Positions 17,164-25,671 of a DNA stretch of 29,995 nucleotides are shown here, piece by piece; positions within the stretch are counted from its first letter, which is position 1; each line of letters opens with the position of its first letter. Made by a program: the position numbers and the translations under genes. The notes under the pieces are model-generated. The model was not told the origin of the DNA and made no database searches. It saw nothing but the letters and a program-made list of their open reading frames with translations. The stretch comes from Flavipsychrobacter sp964461535 (GTDB lineage: Bacteria > Bacteroidota > Bacteroidia > Chitinophagales > Chitinophagaceae): NCBI GenBank assembly GCA_964461535.1, contig CAYWUY010000035.1, positions 1-29,995 on the forward strand. Direction: 5' to 3'.

Positions 17164-17194
17164 TTGGTTTATTAAATAATGAAATATATCTTTA
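17164..17194 (+). promoter_or_regulatory. possible PKD gene promoter
   Basis: TTG at 17164-17166 and TATCTTTA at 17187-17194 are 20 bases apart; the -7 box differs from consensus only in the last base. They lie about 50 bases before the ATG at 17244, after the DUF2480 terminator. Confidence 0.4.
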
Positions 17195-17243
17195 GTATGA
17201 CAAGTTTAACATTACATATACACTATTTGAAAAATTTACCCCT

Positions 17244-20200
17244 ATGACTGCTTGTTTTAGAAGAAGTTTTGTGCTGTTGTGTCTACTTTTTATTAGTGTA
17301 GTATCAAGAGCAGTTACGGCATCATTTACCGCCGATTACACATCAGGATGTTCTCCATTGGTTGTTCACTTTACGAACACGTCGACGGGAGCAACCTCAT
17401 ATTTGTGGAATTTCGGAACCTCTACAACATCAGTATTAGCCAATCCCTCTACCAGTTTCACTGCCCCCGGTACATATACTGTATTACTTACGGCAACAGG
17501 TAGCGGAGGAACTGATACGCAAACGATGGTTATAACTGTGTATCCTGCACCAACAGTGGCTTTTTCGGTGCCGGATACTACCATTTGTCCGGGAACCACG
17601 GTAGCATTTTCTAACACCACAGTGCTAGGCACAGCCGGTGCCGGAACATATTTGTGGAATTTTGGAGATGGATTTAATAGTACTACTGCCGCGCCTACAC
17701 ATACTTATAATACGCCGGGCAGCTACAACGTAACCTTATCAGTTACTAACAGTCAGGGTTGTATATCTACACTTACAAAAACAGCATACATACGGGTATT
17801 TCCACATTCTACAGTAAATTTTTCTAGTGCAACTACTACCTATTGTTCTCCGCCACAAAATGTAACATTTGTAAATACTACTACCGGAGTAGGACCTTTG
17901 TCTTATAACTGGGACTTTGGAGATGGTGGTACTTCTACCCTTACATCGCCAACCCATACCTATACTGCAACAGGTGTATATACCGTAAGACTAATAGTGA
18001 CAGATGGTAACGGCTGTAGCGATACACTAACTAGAGTAAACTATATAACAATAGCTACTTTGAATGCCGACTTTATACCTGTGGCTAGCGGCTGTGTAGG
18101 TAATACCATTACTTTTTACAATGCTAGTGGTCCGCACATTACTAGTGCTTGGAACTTTGGAGACGGAGGCACATCATCTACAGATACAGGAAGGCATGTA
18201 TATACTACGCCAGGCACATATACGGTAAGGTTAGTAATATCTACGCCACCATGTAGAGATACCGTATACTATCCTATAACCATAAATCCGCAACCAACAG
18301 GAACAGTAACTGTAACGCCTGCAGTACCTTGCCCGGCTCCTGTAGCAATGACCTATACCGGGTCGGTAGCTGCTGGGTCGTCTATTTCTTGGATATTCAG
18401 CGACGGGTCTACTGCCTCTGGCTCCCCTGTTACCCATACAGTAGCAAGCTCAGGCTATGATACTACCTATATGCTAGTGCAGGATGTAAATGGTTGTAGA
18501 GATACTTTTAAATATGTAGATACTTTTTACAATGTTACGTTCAGAATAGTGGATGATACCGTATTAGATGGTTGTATACCACTAACATTGACCTTTAGAA
18601 CTGAGCTGGTAAGCTTGTTAGGAACACCTACAGCCCCATATACAATTTTGACATACAACTGGGTGTTTGGTGATGGTAGTGCTACTTCTACGGCTGCTAT
18701 ACCATCTCATACATATACAGCAGTAGGAACCTATACCGTTACTTGTACCATAACAACAGCCAATGGGTGTACGTTTGTAGATACTGCCTTGGTGTATGTA
18801 GGTAGTCCACCAGTTATATCGGTGGTGGCTAGCCCTACCCATGTTTGTTATAGCGAGATAGTTACCTTTTTTACTACGGTGGTTTCCGGACCGGTAGATT
18901 ACTATATTTGGAATTGGGCAGATTCAACAGGCTCTACAGTTTCTTATAGCACAATAGAAATGCACAACCACTTTATTCCGGGTGTTTTTATAGAAACTGT
19001 AACACCTATATATCATGGTTGTCCTGGCGCTCCGGTGCTAGTAGGCCCAATAATAGTAGACTCACCTAAAGCCAGGATACGTGTAAAATATAATTGTAAT
19101 CCGAGAAATAGTGTTACTGTAATTAATGAATCGTATGGAGCGACATCGCATACTATATTTTTTGGAGATGCTACATCGTCTACAGCAGACTCTGTAGTTC
19201 ACTTATATCCGGCACTAACAGTTTATACTATTACATTAACAACGTATAACGCAGCTAGTGGGTGTAGAGATACTATAATAGCCGTCATTAATTTAGCTCC
19301 TCCAACACCTGCTATATTTACGTCCGACACCACAATATGTTTAGGAGATTCCTTAACGTTCTATAGGGTCGTTTCGGGAGGCACAGCACTCCAGAACTTT
19401 TGGTATGTAGAGGGTGTTAAAGTAAATAATGATACCGGAGCTACATTGCGCTATAGGTTTGATTCGTCTGGCTTGTTTACTATTATGTATTCAATGAAAG
19501 ACATACAAAACTGCTTTGATACAGTTATTAAGACTAACTGGGTAACTGTGGGTAAGCCTGTAGATTCTTTTGTGGCTACACCTTTATTTGGGTGTGGTCC
19601 TCTGGTCGTCAATTTTACCAGTTATACCGGAGCCGCAGAAGGTACATCGATTGCTAGCCATACGTGGAACTTTGGAGATGGAGGTGTATCCACCGTAACC
19701 GGTGCTACCACCTCCCACACCTATGTAGATGGGGGGTTATACTCCGTCGTCTCCATAGCAACAGATAATATTGGGTGTAAGGACACTTTTGTCCGGCCAA
19801 ACTATATAACGGTATGGCGGCCACATGCTAATTTTACTGCTTCCAATACACATCCGTGTATTAATCAAAGTATTACATTTACCAATACCACTACCGGAGG
19901 GGTAAGCTATTCTTGGGATTTTGGAGATGGCTCTCCTGCAGTTACAACCACATCTCCTAGCCACATCTATACCAATGTGGGTAGTTATAATGTAAGATTG
20001 GTAGCAGTAGATGTGCATGGCTGTACAGATACCATGCTACAAGTAGGCTATATACAAGTAACTAAGCCTACTGCGGCATTTACCATGAGTGACTCCTTTA
20101 CTATTTGTCCGCCACTTATGGTAAACTTTACCAATACAACAGTAGGTGGGGTGTCTTATCTATGGCAGTTTAGCGAGGGTGGTACATCATCTATTGTATC

Positions 20201-21794
20201 GCCATCAAATTTATATACCTCATCTGGTGTATATACAGTAACGCTAATAGCTACTAACACTTGGGGCTGTACGGATACAGTAAGCCATAATGTAACCTTG
20301 TATGGATATGCAGGTGCGCTTACCTATGGCCCATTAACAGGATGTTCTCCGGTAACAGTAACTTTCCATGCCGATTTAACTAATATACCATCAGTAATAT
20401 GGGATTTCTCAGATGGTACAACATCTACAGCTTCAACGGCAGATTCTGCAGTGCATACCTACGTACTGCCCGGAGCATATATACCTAAGTTAATATTAAG
20501 TGATGGTACCGGTTGCCAAAATTCAAGTATAGGTATAGACACAATAAAAATTAACGATGTAATAGCTGGCTTTACTACGGTGCCTAATCCGGTGTGTGTA
20601 ACAGTTCCGTTTACTTTTACTGATACGTCTAAAGATTATTTTTCTACTGTAACTTCTTGGAACTGGACATTCTCTGACGGATCTACTGCTACTACACCTA
20701 CAGCATCGTTTGTATATAATACTGTAGGAACCTACCCTGTAACACTAAGAGTAGTAGATGGCTGGGGTTGTACAGACAGTATAACTACTACGGTAAAAGT
20801 AAATCCACCGCCAACAATTACAACAAGTCCTGACACAACGGTGTGTGTAGGAGATGCTGCTACGCTTACTGCCTACGGAGCGTCTACATATGTGTGGACA
20901 CCATCTGCAACGGTAAGTAGTCCTACTGCTAACCCTACATTTGCATCGCCTACTACAGAGACACTGTATACTGTAACAGGTACTGATACTAACGGATGTG
21001 TAAATACAGATACCGTAAGGGTGCTGCTGCGAACACATACATTTAGTGGAGCTTGGGGAGACACTGCCGTGTGTAGATACGAGCCTGTACCGTTATACGA
21101 TACCGGAGGTAATAAATATACATGGATACCTGCAGCAGGTCTTAACAGCAGTACTATAGCCAACCCAACAGCCACACCAGATGCTACTACAACATATACT
21201 GTAATAGCACAATTGGGAAGCTGTATTCCGGATACTTCTACTGTAACTGTAATAGTACATCAATTGCCTACCGTAGATGCAGGACCTAACCAAACAATAT
21301 TGGCAGGAACACAGGCGCAGCTGGAAGCTACGGGTACGCTGATAGATAAATATTTATGGTCGCCGCCCAACTTCTTAAGTTGTGAAACTTGTGGTAACCC
21401 AATAAGTACACCATCTTATAGCCAAACATATACTGTGACGGTAACGTCAGACTTCGGTTGTAAGGCTTATGATACAGTAAGGGTGAATGTATATTGCGAT
21501 GTGTCGCAGATATTTATACCTAATACCTTTACGCCAAATGGAGATGGACATAATGATGTGTTTTATCCTAGGGGTGGTGGTGTAAGTATCATTAAAACAT
21601 TTAGAATATTTAACCGTTGGGGCGAATTATTGTTTGAACGCACAAACTTTAATATAAACGATAAAAGCAATGCCTGGGATGGAACCTATAATGCAAATCC
21701 GCCAAGGCCGGATGTTTATGTTTATTTGCTAGATGCGGTATGCGATACCGGAGAACCACTATTCTTGAAGGGAGATGTAACTATTGTAAGGTAA
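17244..21794 (+). CDS. giant multi-PKD surface protein with gliding-type (type B) T9SS sorting domain
   Basis: 1516-residue secreted protein, likely attached to or released from the cell surface through the type IX system. A signal peptide (RRSFVLLCLLFISVVSRA) precedes a long chain of PKD domains, each marked by a W-N/D-F-GDG-like core (WNFGDGFNST, WDFGDGGTST, WNFGDGGTSS, WIFSDGSTAS, WVFGDGSATS, WDFGDGSPAV, WTFSDGSTAT and others). About 11-13 units reach residue 1190. Three Ig-like units with CVGDAATLTA, VCRYEPVPLYD and AGPNQTILAG follow. The tail from about 1420 (FIPNTFTPNGDGHNDVF, then FNRWGELLFE) is the gliding-motility-associated C-terminal domain. No catalytic domain is seen, so an adhesin-like role is likely. 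The next gene, a PorP/SprF homologue, is the expected partner of this sorting class. Confidence 0.92.
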   Translation: MTACFRRSFVLLCLLFISVVSRAVTASFTADYTSGCSPLVVHFTNTSTGATSYLWNFGTSTTSVLANPSTSFTAPGTYTVLLTATGSGGTDTQTMVITVYPAPTVAFSVPDTTICPGTTVAFSNTTVLGTAGAGTYLWNFGDGFNSTTAAPTHTYNTPGSYNVTLSVTNSQGCISTLTKTAYIRVFPHSTVNFSSATTTYCSPPQNVTFVNTTTGVGPLSYNWDFGDGGTSTLTSPTHTYTATGVYTVRLIVTDGNGCSDTLTRVNYITIATLNADFIPVASGCVGNTITFYNASGPHITSAWNFGDGGTSSTDTGRHVYTTPGTYTVRLVISTPPCRDTVYYPITINPQPTGTVTVTPAVPCPAPVAMTYTGSVAAGSSISWIFSDGSTASGSPVTHTVASSGYDTTYMLVQDVNGCRDTFKYVDTFYNVTFRIVDDTVLDGCIPLTLTFRTELVSLLGTPTAPYTILTYNWVFGDGSATSTAAIPSHTYTAVGTYTVTCTITTANGCTFVDTALVYVGSPPVISVVASPTHVCYSEIVTFFTTVVSGPVDYYIWNWADSTGSTVSYSTIEMHNHFIPGVFIETVTPIYHGCPGAPVLVGPIIVDSPKARIRVKYNCNPRNSVTVINESYGATSHTIFFGDATSSTADSVVHLYPALTVYTITLTTYNAASGCRDTIIAVINLAPPTPAIFTSDTTICLGDSLTFYRVVSGGTALQNFWYVEGVKVNNDTGATLRYRFDSSGLFTIMYSMKDIQNCFDTVIKTNWVTVGKPVDSFVATPLFGCGPLVVNFTSYTGAAEGTSIASHTWNFGDGGVSTVTGATTSHTYVDGGLYSVVSIATDNIGCKDTFVRPNYITVWRPHANFTASNTHPCINQSITFTNTTTGGVSYSWDFGDGSPAVTTTSPSHIYTNVGSYNVRLVAVDVHGCTDTMLQVGYIQVTKPTAAFTMSDSFTICPPLMVNFTNTTVGGVSYLWQFSEGGTSSIVSPSNLYTSSGVYTVTLIATNTWGCTDTVSHNVTLYGYAGALTYGPLTGCSPVTVTFHADLTNIPSVIWDFSDGTTSTASTADSAVHTYVLPGAYIPKLILSDGTGCQNSSIGIDTIKINDVIAGFTTVPNPVCVTVPFTFTDTSKDYFSTVTSWNWTFSDGSTATTPTASFVYNTVGTYPVTLRVVDGWGCTDSITTTVKVNPPPTITTSPDTTVCVGDAATLTAYGASTYVWTPSATVSSPTANPTFASPTTETLYTVTGTDTNGCVNTDTVRVLLRTHTFSGAWGDTAVCRYEPVPLYDTGGNKYTWIPAAGLNSSTIANPTATPDATTTYTVIAQLGSCIPDTSTVTVIVHQLPTVDAGPNQTILAGTQAQLEATGTLIDKYLWSPPNFLSCETCGNPISTPSYSQTYTVTVTSDFGCKAYDTVRVNVYCDVSQIFIPNTFTPNGDGHNDVFYPRGGGVSIIKTFRIFNRWGELLFERTNFNINDKSNAWDGTYNANPPRPDVYVYLLDAVCDTGEPLFLKGDVTIVR
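17310..20800 (+). repeat. tandem PKD domain array within the PKD protein
   Basis: A series of units of about 75-95 residues sharing the W-x-F-G/S-D-G core, a following S/T-P-T/S-H-x-Y strand and a C-terminal G-x-Y-x-V/T-V-x-L segment, with paired cysteines at many junctions (GCSP, CSDTLT, GCRDT). Two central units (around 18900 and 19150) are degenerate, reading WNWADSTGST and FFGDATSST. The repeats are diverged at the DNA level, so recombination between them is not obvious. Confidence 0.8.
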
Positions 21795-21806
21795 AAAGAA
21801 GTGGCT

Positions 21807-22841
21807 ATGAAACTAAGATTAAAACACATATTAACCATTGCGCTACTATTGCCTAAGCTGGCAATAGCGCAAGCTGACATACATTTTTCGCAGTTTTACG
21901 AAACTTCTATACTGCGAAACCCTGGATTGACGGGTGTATTCACTGATGACTACAAAGTAGGCACTTACTATAGAGAGCAGTGGAGTAGCATTAGCCATCC
22001 GTATACTACAGGCTCGCTGTATGGCGAAGCACGCTTTTCAGTAGGTAAGGTATCAGACGATTATGTAAGCATAGGCTTGCTGGGATATAACGACAGGGCT
22101 GGTTCGCTATCTCAAACGATTACAGGAGTGTATCCGGCACTGAACTATAGCAAATCGATGAATCCTGAGAAAAATGCCTATTTATCGCTAGGTGTTACTG
22201 CGGGTATGTTACAGTATAGCTTCGATTTTACCAAAGCTACTGTAGACGACCAGTATGTATTTGGCATGTATAGCCCAACTAACCCTACCAACGAGAATAT
22301 TACCAGTACTAAAATGTCTATCTGGGATTTAGGAGTAGGGGTGAACTATAACTCTAGTGCGGGAGAGTATGAAAATGTGACGTACATGATAGGTATATCG
22401 GCATATCACCTAACACGCCCTAAGTTTACATACATGGAGATAGAGGGGCAAACCCAAAATATGCGCATGAATGTAAACGCTGCAGCGGCATTTAATGTAA
22501 AAGAAAATGTAGCAGTGCAATTACATGCCAACTTTGCTGCACAGGGAGGATTTTTTGAGCAGGTAACAGGAGCGTTAGCTACTTGGGCAGAAAAGGGTGG
22601 AGGTGCCAATCCGGAGTATGCTTTAACATTGGGAGTGCTTTACAGATATAAAGATGCCCTAATACCGGTAGCCAAGCTGAAATATAGAAGGGTGAGTATA
22701 GGCTATAGCTACGATGTAAACATGTCTAAACTAAAGCCGGCAAGCCGTATGATGGGTGGTAGTGAGCTTACAATAGCATTTACCGGAAACTTTAGAGACA
22801 AATCGGGTATATTAAGGAAAACGGTGTGTCCTAAATTTTAG
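21807..22841 (+). CDS. PorP/SprF family type IX secretion membrane protein
   Basis: 344-residue outer-membrane protein of the PorP/SprF family. Such proteins are coupled to T9SS cargo carrying type B (gliding) sorting domains; in Flavobacterium SprF is needed to export SprB. A signal peptide (LKHILTIALLLPKLAIAQ) leads into the family signature ADIHFSQFYETSILRNPGLTG and YYREQWSSI near the N-terminus. The rest alternates amphipathic beta-strands, with late KYRRVSIGYSYDVNMSKL and GGSELTIAF near the C-terminus, as in the family. An in-frame GTG lies at 21801, but ATG at 21807 gives a normal signal peptide. The 12-base gap to the PKD gene and a terminator behind it point to one operon, so it probably serves that protein. 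Confidence 0.9.
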   Translation: MKLRLKHILTIALLLPKLAIAQADIHFSQFYETSILRNPGLTGVFTDDYKVGTYYREQWSSISHPYTTGSLYGEARFSVGKVSDDYVSIGLLGYNDRAGSLSQTITGVYPALNYSKSMNPEKNAYLSLGVTAGMLQYSFDFTKATVDDQYVFGMYSPTNPTNENITSTKMSIWDLGVGVNYNSSAGEYENVTYMIGISAYHLTRPKFTYMEIEGQTQNMRMNVNAAAAFNVKENVAVQLHANFAAQGGFFEQVTGALATWAEKGGGANPEYALTLGVLYRYKDALIPVAKLKYRRVSIGYSYDVNMSKLKPASRMMGGSELTIAFTGNFRDKSGILRKTVCPKF

Positions 22842-22861
22842 AATAAGATATACAAACTGAG

Positions 22862-22900
22862 AACAATACCCGCTCATGTGCATGGGCGGGTATTGTTTTT
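22862..22900 (+). terminator. terminator after the PKD/SprF operon
   Basis: AACAATACCCGCTCA at 22862-22876 pairs with TGGGCGGGTATTGTT at 22883-22897 (one G-U) across a loop of six, followed by a T tract. It is strong and GC-rich. Confidence 0.9.
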
Positions 22901-22903
22901 ACT

Positions 22904-22911
22904 TACCTTTG
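22904..22911 (+). promoter_or_regulatory. clpX promoter, -7 element
   Basis: TACCTTTG matches TAnnTTTG exactly and lies just after the preceding terminator's T tract, 30 bases before the clpX ATG at 22942. The terminator arm occupies the -33 region. Confidence 0.6.
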
Positions 22912-22941
22912 CCTTCTCAAAAAAATAATAACCATATACAA

Positions 22942-24186
22942 ATGGCAAAACAAACCGAAAAAAAGTGTTCCTTCTGCGACCGTGCCGAAAGTGAAGTGAA
23001 CATACTTTTTACCGGAATAAAAGGTAACATCTGTGATCAGTGTATTGAAAACGCACATTCATTATTAGTAGAAGCTACCGGCGACAGACCCAAACCCTCA
23101 AGCGGAGCTGCTGATTTTCAGAAACACAAGCTATATAAACCTAAAGAGGTTAAAGCATTTTTAGACCAGTATGTAATAGGCCAGGATGATGCTAAAAAAG
23201 TATTATCGGTAGCTATATATAACCACTACAAGCGTTTAAGCATGCCTCCGCAAGATGATGTAGAGATAGAAAAATCTAACATTATTATGGTAGGTGAAAC
23301 AGGAACAGGTAAAACATTGCTGGCTAAAACCATTGCCAGATTGCTACAGGTTCCGTTTGCTATAGTAGATGCTACAGTGTTTACAGAGGCAGGTTATGTG
23401 GGTGAGGATGTGGAGAGCATTTTATCGAGACTACTGCAAGCCAGCAACTTTGATGTAGCTGCGGCAGAGCGCGGTATTATATTTATAGACGAGATAGATA
23501 AAATAGGCCGTAAGGGCGACAACCCTTCTATAACACGTGATGTAAGTGGTGAGGGTGTGCAGCAGGCTATGCTAAAACTATTGGAAGGTTCAGAAGTATT
23601 GGTACCTCCGCAGGGTGGACGTAAGCATCCTGAGCAGAAAATGATAAAAGTAAATACCCAAAACATACTATTTATATGTGGTGGTGCATTTGAGGGTATA
23701 GATAAAATGATATCTCGTAGGGTGCAAACCTCTTCTATAGGATATAATGCTATAAAATCGGCTAAAGATATAGACCGCTCTAACATACTACAGTATGTGA
23801 ACGCTCAAGACTTACGCACCTTTGGCTTGATACCTGAGTTGCTAGGCCGTTTGCCAATAGTAACTTACTTGAATCCGCTAGACAAAACAACACTTAAGCG
23901 TATACTTACCGAGCCTAAAAACGCCTTGATAAAACAATACACCAAATTGTTTGAATATGAAGGTATAAAGCTACAAGTAGAGCAAGATGTGCTAGACTAT
24001 ATGGTGGAAAAAGCTATAGAGTATAAACTAGGTGGTAGAGGCTTGCGTGCTATATGCGAAATGATACTTACAGATGCTATGTTTGAAATGCCGTCTGCCG
24101 ACCATGATGGTGTATTCCATTTGTCGCTAGAGTATGCTAAGCAAATGATAGAGCATGCCAAACTAGACCAACTAAAAGCTGCATAA
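22942..24186 (+). CDS. clpX: ATP-dependent protease ATPase subunit ClpX
   Basis: Hexameric AAA+ unfoldase that feeds proteins to ClpP, cytosolic. The open frame starts earlier at 22876, but that stretch overlaps the terminator stem; the Met at 22942 gives MAKQTEKKCSFCDR, the standard start, for 414 residues. The zinc-binding domain has C9, C12, C31 and C34. Walker A is GETGTGKT at 118-125, the GYVGEDV pore motif is at 151-157, Walker B is IIFIDEID at 179-186, a GGRKHP pore loop follows, and GGRGLRA near the C-terminus is sensor II. The ClpP-docking loop reads IGY at 266-268, where IGF is usual. clpP and tig, its usual neighbours, are absent. nadC follows 24 bases later and probably shares the transcript. 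Confidence 0.97.
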   Translation: MAKQTEKKCSFCDRAESEVNILFTGIKGNICDQCIENAHSLLVEATGDRPKPSSGAADFQKHKLYKPKEVKAFLDQYVIGQDDAKKVLSVAIYNHYKRLSMPPQDDVEIEKSNIIMVGETGTGKTLLAKTIARLLQVPFAIVDATVFTEAGYVGEDVESILSRLLQASNFDVAAAERGIIFIDEIDKIGRKGDNPSITRDVSGEGVQQAMLKLLEGSEVLVPPQGGRKHPEQKMIKVNTQNILFICGGAFEGIDKMISRRVQTSSIGYNAIKSAKDIDRSNILQYVNAQDLRTFGLIPELLGRLPIVTYLNPLDKTTLKRILTEPKNALIKQYTKLFEYEGIKLQVEQDVLDYMVEKAIEYKLGGRGLRAICEMILTDAMFEMPSADHDGVFHLSLEYAKQMIEHAKLDQLKAA

Positions 24187-24210
24187 ACCACAACTCATAA
24201 AACAAACTTT

Positions 24211-25050
24211 ATGGATACGCTACAGTTTATAGAGGCTGCACTGAAAGAGGATGTAGGAACAGGCGACCACTCTACCTTGGCTAGCATACCAGCTACGGCA
24301 AAAGGTAAGGCTACACTAAAGATAAAAGAGGATGGCATACTTGCAGGTGTGCAACTAGCAGCGCAAATATTCCACTTTTTGGAGCCTGAGGCTACGTTTA
24401 CCTTCTATAAAAAAGATGGAGATAGTGTTACTAAAGGAGAAACTGCCTTTGACGTAAGTGCAAGTGTGCATACTATACTGAAAGCAGAGCGCCTGACACT
24501 GAACTGTATGCAGCGTATGAGTGGTATAGCTACCCTTACTGCAAAGTATGTAGATGCCCTAAAGGGTTATCGTACGCAGATACTAGATACTCGCAAAACC
24601 ACACCTTTATTTCGCGCTTATGAAAAAGAAGCCGTGAAAATAGGTGGTGGTGTAAACCATAGAATGGGACTATATGATATGATAATGCTAAAAGATAATC
24701 ATATAGACTTTTGCGGGGGTATAGAGAAGGCTATAGCTATGACCAATGATTATTTGCAAAAGAATAACTTGGACTTGAAAATAGAGGTAGAAACCAGAAA
24801 CCTGGATGATGTAAAACGCATATTGGCGGCGGGTAATGTACACCGTATAATGCTAGATAACTATACGCCACAGCAACTGCAAGAGGCTGTAGACCTTATA
24901 GCTGGTAAATATGAAACGGAAGCATCGGGTGGTATAACTTTAGAAACTATAAAAGGATATGCAGCTACAGGGGTAGACTATATATCCTCGGGTGCTATTA
25001 TACACCATGCAGTAAGTATGGACTTGAGCCTTAAAGCTGTGATAGCATAA
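24211..25050 (+). CDS. nadC: nicotinate-nucleotide pyrophosphorylase (quinolinate phosphoribosyltransferase)
   Basis: Converts quinolinate and PRPP to nicotinate mononucleotide, CO2 and pyrophosphate in de novo NAD synthesis; cytosolic, usually a dimer. The 279-residue length is normal. Key family stretches are RLTLNCMQRMSGIAT at about residues 94-108, DTRKTTPLFR at 126-135 with R128 and K129, and GGGVNHRMGLYDMIMLKDNH at 145-164 with H150, R151 and K161. EVETRNLDDV, IMLDNYTP and the phosphate-binding EASGGITLET follow, then GVDYISSGAI. The start at 24211 gives MDTLQFIEAALKEDVG, with the family's ...EDVGTGDHST near the N-terminus. It is 24 bases after clpX. nadA and nadB are not in this window. 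Confidence 0.95.
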   Translation: MDTLQFIEAALKEDVGTGDHSTLASIPATAKGKATLKIKEDGILAGVQLAAQIFHFLEPEATFTFYKKDGDSVTKGETAFDVSASVHTILKAERLTLNCMQRMSGIATLTAKYVDALKGYRTQILDTRKTTPLFRAYEKEAVKIGGGVNHRMGLYDMIMLKDNHIDFCGGIEKAIAMTNDYLQKNNLDLKIEVETRNLDDVKRILAAGNVHRIMLDNYTPQQLQEAVDLIAGKYETEASGGITLETIKGYAATGVDYISSGAIIHHAVSMDLSLKAVIA

Positions 25051-25087
25051 GGGTACTTAACTAGATAGTTGATAATATAATTTCAGT

Positions 25088-25130
25088 AAATGGATCAGTT
25101 GCTTAGCAATTTGGTCCATTTGTTGTTTTT
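25088..25130 (+). terminator. terminator after nadC
   Basis: AAATGGATCAGTTGC at 25088-25102 pairs with GCAATTTGGTCCATTT at 25106-25121, with two G-U pairs and a single T bulge, around a TTA loop, followed by TTGTTTTT. It closes the clpX-nadC unit. Confidence 0.7.
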
Positions 25131-25216
25131 GGGCATAGGCTAGGGATGAAAATTTATACTGAATAAACATCGCGAACAAATGTTTTATTAAAAAAGTAAT
25201 GAATTAGATAAAATTT

Positions 25217-25230
25217 AGTATTTCAATACT
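25217..25230. promoter_or_regulatory. operator-like palindrome upstream of the small membrane gene
   Basis: AGTATT at 25217-25222 and AATACT at 25225-25230 form a perfect inverted repeat with a two-base spacer, centred about 33 bases upstream of the -7 box at 25253. AT-rich palindromes occur by chance in such DNA, so the call is weak. Confidence 0.3.
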
Positions 25231-25252
25231 TTCAAGTTTGTATGCGAAAATA

Positions 25253-25260
25253 TAGTTTTG
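25253..25260 (+). promoter_or_regulatory. small membrane protein promoter, -7 element
   Basis: TAGTTTTG matches TAnnTTTG and lies 46 bases before the preferred ATG at 25307. A TTTG sits 12 bases upstream. Confidence 0.5.
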
Positions 25261-25306
25261 CAATATAGAGCGATGCTTGCTACAGAAATTAAATAAACTT
25301 AAGACT

Positions 25307-25537
25307 ATGAAGTATATAGATCAGTTAAACAAGTTCAATTATTCAAAAAAGGGAATAATTATTGGTTTAGTGATGGGTATATTGGTATCTATAATCGGAG
25401 GATCATCTCTATATCGTAAAATAGGTACAGAAGATTCAAGCTCAATATTTAAAGCTATTTGTGTCCTTGTCCTCGGTTTGTTTTCAATTGGTATGGACAT
25501 TTATAGAGCCGTTAAGTTAAAAAGTATGAGCAAATGA
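25307..25537 (+). CDS. small membrane protein of unknown function
   Basis: 76-residue protein with two predicted membrane helices, about residues 16-36 (IIIGLVMGILVSIIGGSS) and 48-68 (FKAICVLVLGLFSIGMDIYR), joined by a short RKIGTEDSSS loop. The N-terminus MKYIDQLNKFNYSKKG and the tail RAVKLKSMSK are basic, so both ends probably face the cytosol. An in-frame TTG at 25277 would add ten residues, but the ATG is preferred. No family is recognised. Coding status is supported by the amphipathic pattern, its own -7 box, a terminator behind it and lack of overlap, but as a short gene it remains provisional. It stands alone between nadC and the converging oxidase gene. Confidence 0.6.
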   Translation: MKYIDQLNKFNYSKKGIIIGLVMGILVSIIGGSSLYRKIGTEDSSSIFKAICVLVLGLFSIGMDIYRAVKLKSMSK

Positions 25538-25618
25538 CAATACTACTATTATAAAAAATAAACTCTAAATGCTATACACGCTGTAGTTTGCCAACGGCAG
25601 AAATAGTTGATAAATAGT

Positions 25619-25650
25619 AAAGCCACAGTATTTTTTCCTGTGGCTTTTGC
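25619..25650. terminator. bidirectional terminator between the small membrane gene and the multicopper oxidase gene
   Basis: AAAGCCACAG at 25619-25628 pairs perfectly with CTGTGGCTTT at 25638-25647 across a nine-base loop. On the plus strand TTTTGCTTTTA follows; the minus-strand T tract is weaker. The genes on each side converge on it. Confidence 0.75.
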
Positions 25651-25671
25651 TTTTATAAAGAAGTAATAGGC

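Noticed and set aside
17366..21293. Long antisense open frames within the PKD gene and the M4 gene
   Set aside because: They lie opposite repetitive Thr/Val/Gly-rich codons, which rarely give stops on the other strand; they have low-complexity translations and no promoters or family resemblance.
22876..22941. Upstream extension of clpX starting at 22876
   Set aside because: The added residues overlap the preceding terminator stem and the -7 box; MAKQTEKKCSFCDR at 22942 is the usual ClpX start.
25277..25306. TTG start ten codons upstream for the small membrane protein
   Set aside because: ATG at 25307 gives the better start and the extra residues add no recognisable feature; not excluded outright.
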